Source of the DNA: Salvator merianae
Taxonomy: Eukaryota > Chordata > Lepidosauria > Squamata > Teiidae
Direction: 5' to 3'
DNA length: 64,000 nucleotides
Assembly: GCA_003586115.2 (NCBI GenBank)
Contig: QVOM02000116.1
Span: forward strand, 28,621,062 to 28,685,061
The notes beneath the pieces were generated by a model. It did no database searches, was not told the DNA's origin, and saw only the letters and a program-made list of their open reading frames with translations. This document shows positions 25,070 through 34,360 of this stretch, one piece after another. The position numbers and the translations under genes are program-made. Position 1 is the first letter of the stretch, and every line of letters starts with the position of its first letter.

Positions 25070-25410
25070 TGCACATTTGGACAATGGTGTAGGTGGATTC
25101 ATAACTCACTTAGTGATTATACTCAAAGATTGGTCATAAATGGCTTAACGTCCAGCTGGAATAATGCCTCGGGGCTTTGTCCTGGATCCTGTGCTATTCA
25201 ACTTTTTTATAAATGACCTGGATGAAGGAGTTGAGGGGATGCTGATCAAATTTACAGATGACGCAAAGCTAGAAGGGCTTGATAGTACTAGGGAAGAGAG
25301 GGAAAGATCTAGACAAGCTTGAATGGTGGGCTAAAATTAACAGAATGATATTTAATAGAGAGAAATGTAAAGCTCTATATCTGGGTAAGAAAAATGAAAA
25401 TAATACAATT
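25070..25410 (+). mobile_element. CR1/L3-type LINE fragment, reverse transcriptase palm
   Basis: Encodes, across two frames, W-I-H-N-S-L-S-D-Y-T-Q-R-L-V-I-N-G, then [12 protein letters not shown] and the catalytic box at 25251-25262, which reads F-T-D-D where F-A-D-D is usual. A C-K-A-L-Y-L-G-K-K-N block follows near 25365. Frameshifts and a stop show it is inactive. This part of the enzyme is missing from the fragment at 1-795, which stops at the window edge. Confidence 0.85.
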
Positions 25411-25444
25411 TTTTCTGACAGTAAGGACTATCAGACAATGGAAT

Positions 25445-25564
25445 AAGTTTTATTTATTTTAATTTATTTATTCATTACATTTGTATCTGCCCTTCACACA
25501 TAAGGTTCTAGGGTAGGTGATGGGTTACAACCTATGATAAAAATTCAAAGTGCTAAAACAGCTA
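25445..25564 (+). mobile_element. (TTTA)-headed dispersed repeat, left part, split by a MITE
   Basis: TTTATTTTAATTTATTTATT head and core, stopping where the inverted-repeat element begins. The matching right part resumes at 25893. Confidence 0.65.
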
Positions 25565-25892
25565 GGGTGTTTCAAAAAAATGGACCAAATTTCAAAGTAG
25601 TATATTTCATGAGGCAACATGTTTCAATTACACAAAAAGTTACAAACGGTTTAATGAGTTATCAGGTTTTACTAATCATTTTATAAATGCTCTATGTGCT
25701 CTCCACCTGCTGTACAGACAATATAGAGACAATAGTTGAATTCATCCCCATTGCCTCTCAAAGTGTCTTCTTCCACTGAAGATTTGAAACTCTATGTCCC
25801 ACTCTTTCAAGTGGTAAGAGTTTCATTCATGGATGGTTCATGGTTGCACAGATATAGCGATTTCAAATCGGGTTCATCTTTTTGAAACACCC
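25565..25892 (-). mobile_element. 328-bp Tc1/mariner (IS630)-like short element
   Basis: Left end GGGTGTTTCAAAAAAATGGA and reverse-complemented right end GGGTGTTTCAAAAAGATGAA; the match extends over about 32 bases with some five mismatches. Flanks are TA on the left and TG on the right, fitting a TA target duplication with one change. The minus strand keeps the last 36 codons of a DDE transposase (25681-25791). Inserted within an older dispersed repeat whose halves flank it, so it is the younger insertion. Confidence 0.85.
25681..25791 (-). pseudogene. C-terminus of an IS630/Tc1-type transposase (remnant)
   Basis: Minus-strand frame ending C-T-A-G-G-E-H-I-E-H-L-stop. The G-x-H-I-E-H-L ending is, from memory, typical of one group of IS630-type transposases in invertebrates. 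It is preceded by D-E-F-N-Y-C-L-Y-I-V, in the place where family members have a W-D-E-x-D-Y-R-x-D-V-C-like block. A stop lies directly upstream at 25792-25794, and all catalytic domains are absent, so the element is a deletion derivative that cannot move itself. Confidence 0.7.
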
Positions 25893-26100
25893 TGGATTTA
25901 AAATATAGCCCTCCCAGCCTGCCAGGACTACATTCAGAGGAGACCATGCATCGAAGGCCAGAGTGAAGACTTAGCTTAACCAGGTGCCAAAAGCATATAA
26001 AGTTGGTGTCTGGTATACTCCCAATGGGAGGCTATTCCAAAGGCAAGAGGCACAAGCAGGTCTAAATGGGAGAAGGCACTTGTCCAGAAATTTCACTTAT
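25893..26100 (+). mobile_element. (TTTA)-family dispersed repeat, right part
   Basis: Continues the family after the MITE: AACCAGGTGCCAAAAGCATA, TAAAGTTGGTGTCTGG and GGCTATTCCAAAGGCAAGAGG. Confidence 0.65.
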
Positions 26101-26606
26101 GGAAGATGTACAAACAGATTCTTGCTTGCAAGTGACTGCAGTAGTAGTGTAAGCAATGGACATAGAAATTCACTGTATGGGTTTTTCCTTTGCGTTGTTC
26201 CCACAAAAAGAATTAAGCTTCTATACCAAGTAGTAGTAGTGAATACTTGCAGGTCATGGTTTGAGTAGTACATCATAGGTGTTCTCTGAACTGAATAATT
26301 TTTCTGCTGCTGTTTTACCACCAGACTAGGTAACATCATCAAAGTGGGATTCTTTCTTGGTTGTTGGTGGAATATATATAGCCCCCAGCCTTCTTTGTTC
26401 CTTGTGTGTGGTTGATGAATGAACATTAGTCTTCTTTAGTAGTAACTTTTCCTAGTGTTCTTGGGCAATGGCTTTTTCCTGGTAATAGCTTTTCCATGGC
26501 CATAACTTCTGTTGAGTCGATGTGTCTGTTTTCCCCTGGAGAACTTTTTGCTGCTTTTCTTTAGGGGATCTTGGTAGAATGCCTGCAATGTTGCATAACA
26601 AAGGAT
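26101..26606. other. no gene seen
   Basis: No recognised element. Contains TAGTAGTAGT and short TATATA runs. Confidence 0.45.
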
Positions 26607-26723
26607 GACTACATCCAGACATTGTTCATTTATTCCACTATGTTTGGATATTCCAGAATATTCATGCTTTATTCCAGAATATCCAAATATAGCTGAATAC
26701 GTAAGTGACATCTGGATACAGCC
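26607..26723. mobile_element. 117-bp near-perfect palindromic MITE, copy 1
   Basis: Left GACTACATCCAGACATTGTT and reverse-complemented right GGCTGTATCCAGATGTCACT pair along almost the whole length. The arms meet at TTCCAGAATATTCATGC. A partial second copy lies at 61075-61165. Too small to code; would fold as a long hairpin. Confidence 0.75.
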
Positions 26724-27039
26724 AATAAATATATAAAAGTTCAGAAACACCAAATAAATGGGTTTAAGGTAGAAGGTCTAGAAACAACCTTTAAGGGCTA
26801 CAGATATAGACAGTATTGGGCTAAATCAACCTTCACCATTATGAAGCCCTCCAGAATTTTTTTTTTCCTTCAAACAAGGCATCATAAAACTGTCCCTGTC
26901 TTCTTGAGAATGTTTTGGGAAAACATGGAGAGGCGTTCTGACTAGACCTTATTTATACTGAAGTTGCTTCCCACACTACAGAAATGGTTGAAATTATTCA
27001 GCTAACTTTGTGAAATGAGTAGTTTATATGAGAACGATC
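26724..27039. other. no gene seen
   Basis: Unclassified AT-rich sequence with a T run near 26858. Confidence 0.45.
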
Positions 27040-27171
27040 TGCAATTTATTTATTTATTTATTTATTATTTGCATTTGTATGCCATTCTTTGCCTTGAGGT
27101 CCCAGAGTGGTTTACCTAACAAACAAACTACAGCTAACACACATAAAAACGCATTCAGTCTGCATGTGGTT
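27040..27171 (+). mobile_element. (TTTA)n-headed dispersed repeat, 5' part
   Basis: Five TTTA units, then TTGAGGTCCCAGAGTGGTTTAC and an A-rich stretch with AACACACATAAAAAC. Same family as 30565. Confidence 0.7.
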
Positions 27172-27358
27172 GGGCCACCACTGGGAGCTGATGAAAAATC
27201 TTCTCGGATTGCATTTTCTCCTTCTTTCCCTTCAGGCAAGGTAGCTCTTTTGATAATAGGTGAGCAAGGGAGGGGCCATTGCTGGGAGCTGGTAAAGGAT
27301 CTTCCTAACTTGCTCTTTCTCCTCCACTCCCTCAGGAAAAATGGCTCTTCTGATGACA
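27172..27358 (+). repeat. 101-bp tandem duplication
   Basis: Unit 1 begins GGGCCACCACTGGGAGCTGA at 27172; unit 2 begins GGGCCATTGCTGGGAGCTGG at 27273. They share GGAAGATC-like, TTTCTCCT, CCCTTCAGG / CCCTCAGG and GGCTCTT blocks at around 70 per cent. It creates a 132-codon open frame (27028-27426) that starts in the TTTA head and is therefore not a gene. Confidence 0.75.
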
Positions 27359-28773
27359 AAATCAAAGAAAATCAAGAGATGCTGTTCTACATACAACATC
27401 AGTTTGTCACACCTGCTTTGTGGTGAAGTTTCTACACCTGTATGTAGGACTATCTAGAGTTCCAAATCAAGTGTTTTTTTGTTGCTCAATCATTTCAAAC
27501 AAATTATAGATTATCTGTCCTGTTTTTTCTCGATGAAATTAAGGGCAGCAATTAATGCTTAGAATTCTTTCATATTATTTTCGTAATCACACACTGTGAT
27601 TGTCCCATGGTCACTTCCTGGGCTTCATGCCCAAGTACAGACTTTATTTTTTGGTGTCCCAGGTTCCACTTCCACTAACTACTAAGCTAAGTCTCAATCT
27701 ACTGTTGAAATGTAAACAAATTTGCAGTGCACCAAACCTGAAGTAGGTTTTGTTAATGATAATGCAGGTATTTAAACTCATTAATTTAATAATAGCAATG
27801 GATAAATACACAGAAAAGCCATTTTTTCATTTCCTATTTCAAGAATACACTAGAGACAAAACAGTATTACAAAATAAGTGACAGTGGATTCCTAAGGGGA
27901 AATTTCCAAGTTAGTGGAGCATATAATAGGGAGATTCCTTCAAAGGTCTATCACCAATATGAATCTACCATTTGCCTGCAGTATGCAGTGGGTGGTTTAC
28001 AGAGAGTGATTTATCTAACCTATTTGGGCTGATCTGGGAAGATGAAAGTAACATTTAAAATTTTAATCTTTATTTTTGGATAGTAACAGCTGTTTTTCCT
28101 ACCTTGACCAGAGTCTGAAAAAGGTTACAAGATTAGCTAAATGAGAACTGTGCCATAACAACCCTCCTTTACTGCATATTTTGTTAAGTGTATTCCACCA
28201 ACACATCAGATGAAGATTTACATCACTACATAACACTAATTGCACTAATTTGGACCCACACAGGCAGTGTTCCCTCCCTTAAAACCCCTCAACTCTGACT
28301 GAGTCTTGAAAGTTCTATGAAGTTTCTGACTTTGTTTTTTCAAATAAAAATCATATTCTGCTAATAAAACATTTCTTGTTAATTCAATCAAATGGTTGGC
28401 ACAGACAAGTTGAAATAACTTCCTGACATTTCAGTCCAATCAAGCTTTAAATGGCATTTTAAAGCTTCTGCGAGGCTACATTGCTATTTACAATTAAGTC
28501 TTGGCAATATTAATAAATCAAATTAAAGTTGCATTATTATTCTGGAAAATCAAGATGAGTTGCCTCATATTCTTGCACTCAAGTCTTCTGTTCTTGCATA
28601 TACTGTGTATCCTAATGATGAAATGGGCTTCTAGAATGATGGGACAGGGAGCAAGAAGATTAGAGTCTTTTTTTCCCCCCACAATACAATGTTTTATTGC
28701 TTTGAAAGGGACTTGAAAGGGACTTATATGCATAGGTCCTTAATGCATATAAAGAGTCTATGTAGTTCAGATG
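27359..28773. other. no gene seen
   Basis: AT-rich; no element recognised. An 11-base direct repeat GAAAGGGACTT occurs twice near 28704. Confidence 0.45.
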
Positions 28774-29190
28774 AAGGCCTCGCACTGGTATGGCTCTGTC
28801 TACACAGGACAGAGTGAGATCCAGATTAAAGGAGGCCTTAATCCAGATCTCTTTAATTGGGTCTACCAGAGGGACCAGTGGCCCTGATCTGGGACAGAGG
28901 AGGTGTTTAGAAGGCATGCCCCCCATGTTCAGAACTACTGGGTGTGCCTTTCAGTGGCACACCACAGCAAGCTGACAAAAATCAGCCCCCATAGGCCCCA
29001 AGGCTAGGAACTTTTGTCCCTAGCCTTTGAAGGCACGGAAGCGTGGCCATGGCATGGAGTGATCCAGATCAACACCATCAGTGCAGCAGGTGCTGATCCA
29101 GCCCATGCCTTCTTCTGATCAACATCAGTGGGCCGGACTGATCCTGGCCCACTGATCCAGAATTATAGCTGGTAAGTATAGTAAGGGCCA
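28774..29190. mobile_element. hAT-like non-autonomous element with inverted ends
   Basis: Left AAGGCCTCGCACTGGTATGG and reverse-complemented right GGCCCTTACTATACTTACC resemble each other and the other hAT-like ends here. The centre holds TAGGAACTTTTGTCCCTA, the palindromic core shared with 32.5 and 56.5 kb. Repeated GATCC and CCAGAT words fill the arms. Confidence 0.65.
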
Positions 29191-29252
29191 AAATATTGCG
29201 TTTTATTTAATACCACATTTGAGTCAACATGATTGTCATTTGGACATGTTGA

Positions 29253-29467
29253 CTGCATTCCCACGCACTAAAAAGTGGCTCAAAAACAGCTTAGAGGAGG
29301 TCGTGCTCATCCATATGTTACTGCTTATAATCCACTTTAAAGGCCAGAAAATACCTTCCAAAATGCATTATCTGGCCTTTGATGTGGGTTAGAGGTGGGA
29401 TGGGAACTTTAGCATCCATCCTTAAGCTGCTTTTGAATTGCCTTTTATTAAACATGTGTGGATGCAG
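29253..29467. mobile_element. 215-bp MITE, family C, copy 1 (best copy)
   Basis: Left CTGCATTCCCACGCACTAAA and reverse-complemented right CTGCATCCACACATG continue as inverted arms of about 50 bases: AAAAGTGGCTCAAAAACAGC against a reverse-complemented ATTCAAAAGCAGCTTAAGG. The centre has AAAGGCCAGAAAATACC facing ATCTGGCCTTTGATGTGGG. Related copies lie at 33.3, 47.0 and 57.3 kb. No coding capacity. Confidence 0.75.
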
Positions 29468-30569
29468 CTGGAGTCAAACTGAACACTATTCTTACTTTGT
29501 TTTACGATAGGCTACCAGTGATTTGTTGTTCTTTTGACTTCATAAAGTAAATAAAACTTTTGGGAAATCTTGTTAGGTACAATCAAGTAATTCCTGATTC
29601 CAACATGAACAATGCTTAGCATCTGGTTTTATTTATTTATTTGTTTATGCGCTTGGTTGCTTGTCTACTCTATTATTATCCTATCGCTCAACCCCTAAAG
29701 GTGCTCTGTAACCGTAATCTATTTGTATTAAATATCTATTTTTTTCTCATTTTTTTCTGTTAAGTAAACAATAAGTCTCCAACTTTGTGCTACTGTTTAA
29801 AATAGCTAGGCAAGAGAATGAATCAGCCTGGGAATTGGGACTTCAGAGTAATTGTGTGCTTGGGCTACCTTGAATATAGCTGAAATCAGCGATATATATT
29901 TCACATGAACAGAATACCTGTTACCCATCTCTGAGTGAAACTACATAGATGCCCTTCCATTTCCTTAGCAACAGTACATAAGTGGTTTGCAGTTGCACTA
30001 GAATTTCCCAATAGTCTCTTAGCCACATCCTAACCAGGTCCAACTCTGCTTGGCTTTTGCAGATCAGTCATCGCACTGCCATCCACTGAAGATTTCTGGA
30101 ATAATAATAAAATAGTGAAAATTTTCAAAATTACCATGTTAAACAAAGAAGTTCTGGTAATATAACTACTGAGAGTGCCTGTTGAATAATGCATACGCAT
30201 TTACAGAGGACAGCCCTGTATGTCATTTTAACTTAATGCGAACTTAAAGCAAGGGAGAGGAAACGTTCCTCTATTATACAGCAAAACACCGGCTATTTTA
30301 ATGTTTTTAACTTCTTTAGTATTCTGTTTTAAATGGGCCTATTGAAGGTTCATTCTACATTTTCTCCTTGTTTTTGTACATAGCATTTTTTTTTAAGAAA
30401 GATGACTAGTAAATAAATGGGGATACCCATTTGGAGGAAAACAACATTTCTGTTTGAATCGTTGTCTGATCCAAGCCCAAATTGAGCATAAATGACATCA
30501 AGGAAGCAAGACAAGGGGGCTTAAAACTGCCCATTCAGGCTAGCAACAAGTCACTTGGTTGCAGTCTTC
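29468..30569. other. no gene seen
   Basis: AT-rich; includes a short TTTATTTATTTATTTG head at 29628 that may be a tiny piece of the dispersed repeat. Confidence 0.45.
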
Positions 30570-30770
30570 CCTACATTTACTTATTTATTTATTTATTATC
30601 TGACTTATACCCCACCCCATTGCCTAAAGGCATCTAAGCAGCTTACAACATTTAAACCTAAGAAGAAAAAAGATAAAGATAAAATGATAAATGGTATATA
30701 CAGAGACAATAAACCGTACAGAAAAGCAAACTTAGAAACAAAATTCAAACATAAAGAAAAGTTCAGTAAA
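30570..30770 (+). mobile_element. (TTTA)n-headed dispersed repeat, 5' part
   Basis: Four to five TTTA units, GACTTATACCCCACCCCATTG, CTTACAACATTTAAACC and an A-rich region. Same family as the copy at 27040. Confidence 0.7.
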
Positions 30771-31289
30771 ACAGCTCCATTTTCATTGGTTGTGCCATCA
30801 GACTTGAATTAACTGATGCTTGCAATGAAACAGTGAGATGTGACTTTGCAATTGCCTGCTATTTTAAGCGCTTTATTCGTCAAGGATAAAATCATTAGGT
30901 GATGACTCATGTCAGACTTGTGATTGAATCAATGTTAATCTTCTATTTATTTATTCATTTATCTTTATGAAAGGATGAACTTAGAATGCCCGCCCAACTG
31001 ACCTTTCCCAAAACATGGACATTTCTTTTCTCTTTGGCATTGATCAGACAAGAGTACCAGACATCTGCTGTGAGAGTGGCTAGTATCTCTGCAGATTGTA
31101 CTGTTTCAGTCTATTGATATATCTGTCAAGCTTAACACAGCAACACAGCTGGAAAGATATATTGGTTTGGAGAAGAGATGGAATCGGAGCTAAAAAAGAT
31201 ACTGAAGGGTAGCATTAAGTGAACTCCAGAATTCTGTTTGCTTTTATATAACAGAGATCTTGTGTTAACAAATCAATACATAACAATTT
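30771..31289. other. no gene seen; possible regulatory block near 30.85-30.95 kb
   Basis: Between 30840 and 30950 the sequence has GATGACTCATG (an AP-1/Maf-like site) and GCGCTTTATTCGTC with retained CpGs, and no repeat that I recognise. Suggestive only. Confidence 0.3.
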
Positions 31290-31700
31290 TGAAAATGATG
31301 GTATTAGCTGCCAAATTGACAGTTTTGCAACACTGGAAAACAGAAGAACCTTTGCTATTTAAAAGACTGCTATGACAGCTTATGGAATTTTGCAATTAAT
31401 TATATAATAGACCTTCATATTAGATTATTTGAAAGCAAGACCACCTTTGCCATGCTGGTGAAGAAATGGAAAGCTTTATTACAACACACATTAGAAGCAC
31501 AACAGCTTCCTTTCCCGATGTAATTTTATGTACAGGTCTGGTTGAGGAAAATAAGAAGTTTTGGCTGCTGGCAAGATGGGCTAACAGAATGTTTTAATGT
31601 ATGGATTTATATTGGCAGATTTGGATTGTTGATAGTATGTAGGCATTTAATTTGATTTGTAATGCAATTGTTTGCTCAATAAAAATTAAAAACAAATAGC
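31290..31700 (+). mobile_element. L1-like LINE 3' end
   Basis: From 31307 the frame reads A-A-K-L-T-V-L-Q-H-W-K-T-E-E, which resembles the late ORF2 region of vertebrate L1 elements (A-A-K-x..W-K). Stops follow at once. A K-W-K-A block is near 31469 and the sequence ends in CAATAAAAATTAAAAACA (31678-31695), like an L1 polyadenylation end. Truncated at the 5' side and inactive. Confidence 0.6.
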
Positions 31701-32224
31701 TAGAAAGATTGCAAACTATTGTCAATAAACTGTGTTACCCTTGAAGGGTCTAGCTGAGGCATCCAGCATAAGTGCTTTTAAAATCACATCATCAGAAGAA
31801 GATTTATCTTGAATATATAAAAGATAGTTATGGCCATGAAATTAATAATTTGGAAATTTGCTTCTTCGTAGTGCTATTGTATTTCTTGCCAGTGTCTACA
31901 AATAGCTTTTTAGAACCACGCAGAGATGAGTATGTCTCTATGTATGTGCATGTTCTGAGTTTGTGTAGCTTTGCACAAAACAGTAATTTGTATACCTACT
32001 CAGAAGTAAATGCTATTGAATTCATTAAACACTACATCTAATTATTCACATGACTGCAAACATAGTGTGGAAATAACCCAACATTCTGGCACTGCTTTCT
32101 GTAATATACTTGTTTACATTGTAGCATACTCGATTAGAAGATACCTTAGCCAATCTTTCAGACAATCATCAACTTTGTCCAGGAATCTTCTAAACATTTC
32201 CCGACCACTGAACAGAGTTGGAGG
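31701..32224. other. no gene seen
   Basis: An 89-codon frame at 31772-32041 (+) has no recognised domain. Confidence 0.45.
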
Positions 32225-32665
32225 AGCCCTTATTTCATGCTATGATCACTTGCCTTTTGCCTGCTGTTCCAAGGGGTCTTATCTGCACCTAGCAGGGCCT
32301 CTAGAACAGCTGGTCCACACTGTGGATCTGTCAACCAGGAGGGCTAGCATAACATCTCATCTGCATTGGAAGTGTTAGAATAGGTCATGGCACAAAAATG
32401 GCACCATAGCCTGCTCCAAGTGGTCCACACAGAATTCCAGCTGGTATACTAGATCAGCTGTTCATGTGCAGATCGCCATTTTGCCGGGCACCCACAGGGC
32501 CACTGCCTGGCAATTTTGGAGGCTGTGAACTTTTGTTCCTGGCCTCTGAAATCGTGCTGAGCCACTCACAAAGCAGATGGCCCTTGAAATGGGACACTTG
32601 CAGCGTAGCCCATTATGGACTGGGTTATCTTAATTCAGACCAGCATGGAATGGGATAACCCACTA
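32225..32665. mobile_element. hAT-like element remnant sharing the GAACTTTTGTTCC core
   Basis: GTGAACTTTTGTTCCTGGCC at 32525-32544 matches the cores at 28999 and 56484, and GCCATTTTGCCGGGCACCC resembles the interior of the 56-kb copy. No terminal inverted repeat found, so boundaries are guesses. Confidence 0.45.
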
Positions 32666-33139
32666 CAATAAGTACTTTATGGAATTACTGCCAGCACTTT
32701 CCTGAAGTAAGCCTGTCTCAGATGAGTAGGAAGATCACATGCTGAAAAATTTTATGACTGTTTTGATACTCTTGAAACTGATACTGCTGTATAAATTTTG
32801 CTTGTCTTTTTATTTAATATGAAGGTATTTTTAAAAGATTGTTGAAGATATGGAGGATAATTTTAATCTTTAAACCTTCCACCCCCTGAATTTTTCATGA
32901 TGTAAATCCTTCTTCTGAAGATGGTATATTAGGTCATAAAACTCAGTTGGCATCAGATTTTTTTGGCTGGTGAAGACCCAGAAAGGAGCAAGCTACACTG
33001 AAGTGTATTTTGTTGCTGCATTCTCATTGACCTCAAGGCAACTCACAGCAAAAGTCAAGTCCAAGCATCAACATATATATCTCTTTACCTGGCCTTTGGC
33101 TGAGGGAACAGCATCCCCTCCCCATGCAGGCACTGTTAT
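32666..33139. other. no gene seen
   Basis: No element or gene recognised. Confidence 0.45.
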
Positions 33140-33235
33140 TGTTTTAGTTAATCTGTTTCAGTGATTTTATTATGACCTGTCCTGAGACCTTCGGGCATAG
33201 GGCAGGATGTGTGTGTGTGTGTAAAATGCATGTTA
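33140..33235 (-). mobile_element. dispersed repeat end with (GT)7
   Basis: CCTGAGACCTTCGGGCATAGGG is a decayed form of a phrase that ends the lizard repeat in reverse orientation. A (GT)7 run sits at 33209-33222. Confidence 0.45.
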
Positions 33236-33299
33236 ATTAGAAAATAATTTGGTCCATTTTTAAGATAGGGTAAGCAGCATTACAATAAGACTGCATTCA

Positions 33300-33480
33300 G
33301 AGACTGTAGAATGTGGCCCTTGTGTTCTCATCCCTTCTCTAATTTACCTTTTATAGCCTAGAATGTTCATAAGAGCGGGAAGGGCAGACTGGCCTGTGAA
33401 TGATCTTACCTGTGGACCATCTCTAAGCTGTCTCTGAGCCACCTCAGAGGGGCTATTCTTGCCTAGTTCCACATTGCTTG
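33300..33480 (-). mobile_element. MITE family C, decayed copy
   Basis: The reverse complement contains GAGGTGGCTCAGAGACAGC and CTTAGAGATGGTCCAC, matching the arm of 29253-29467, and TCTCATCCCTTCTCTAAT matches its inner part. Confidence 0.5.
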
Positions 33481-33813
33481 TTAAGTCAGTAGTGTCATTA
33501 CATGATAATGCTAATCACTTCATAAATCCTAAATATTGCATTAATTGTGCAAACAACGTTACAATATTGCATTAAATACTGTTAAATACAAGACAGCAAG
33601 AAATTAAAGATTGACTAAGAATTATCTGGAATCTGAAATGTGTGTGCATTCTTCAAGAGTCCCCATTTATCTTGGAACTCCGTTGGTTAGTGGAACCTAT
33701 CTTAATTTCATCTGGCAGTGTGTTTCATCTGAATTTCTCCTACTTCTCTAGTTTCTGAGAATTCCCATTACTATACCAATATTGTTTATATATCAGCTTT
33801 TTCTTCTGAACAG

Positions 33814-33841
33814 GGTCAGAACTATATTTACTACATTTCAG
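33814..33841 (+). other. micro-exon candidate (28 nt), unproven
   Basis: Preceded by CTTTTTCTTCTGAACAG, a strong acceptor with pyrimidine tract, and followed by GTAAGA after CAG, a strong donor. The 28 bases have an open frame reading G-Q-N-Y-I-Y-Y-I-S. No protein recognised. Chance pairings of this quality are expected at some rate in 64 kb, so this is only a candidate. Confidence 0.15.
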
Positions 33842-34099
33842 GTAAGACTCTTTCTTTCTTATTTCTTTTTGCTCACTGCAGTAGCAATTCATGTGAAGGG
33901 GAGAATGAGATGGGTGCTTTGCCTTCAATTGCATGGAACTGTCATTTGATGCAAAGCAAAGCATAATTTGGTGCAATCAAAGCAAGGGGCCAATTACTAC
34001 CTCACCTTTCTCCCCAGGATGACCATATCATATATAGTCCAAGCAGGGAAAAATAAATGTCTTCCATCTGAAGAAGTGCTTGTGGCAAGGTTAATACAT

Positions 34100-34360
34100 A
34101 ATTTCGCCATAGGTTTTAGAGCCTGTGCTCCACAAAGTGACCTTTGACTGACGGTTCATAGTTCTGCATACAATATTTGATTATTTAGTACGGCCAATTT
34201 CCACAAAGTATGTCAAGCGAGCTATAGACTTGGACCAAATCAGCAACCTTCTTCCTGTTCCAACTGTGTTTATTCACGAAATATCACCTTGGCATCGCCA
34301 GTTGATATGTGTCATTTTAACTGAAGTGCAAATCACCTCCAGCCAGCAATTTAGTCCTCC
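34100..34360 (+). other. CpG-retaining block, possible conserved non-coding element
   Basis: Holds about six CpGs in some 230 bases, well above its surroundings, plus AAAGTGACCTTTGACTGACG and GTTTATTCACG. One plus frame (34147-34356) is open for 70 codons without an initiator or any recognised motif. Could be an enhancer, an exon remnant or chance. Confidence 0.2.

Noticed and set aside
27028..27426. 132-codon open frame
   Set aside because: Starts within a TTTA repeat head and runs through a 101-bp tandem duplication, so it is repeat-derived.
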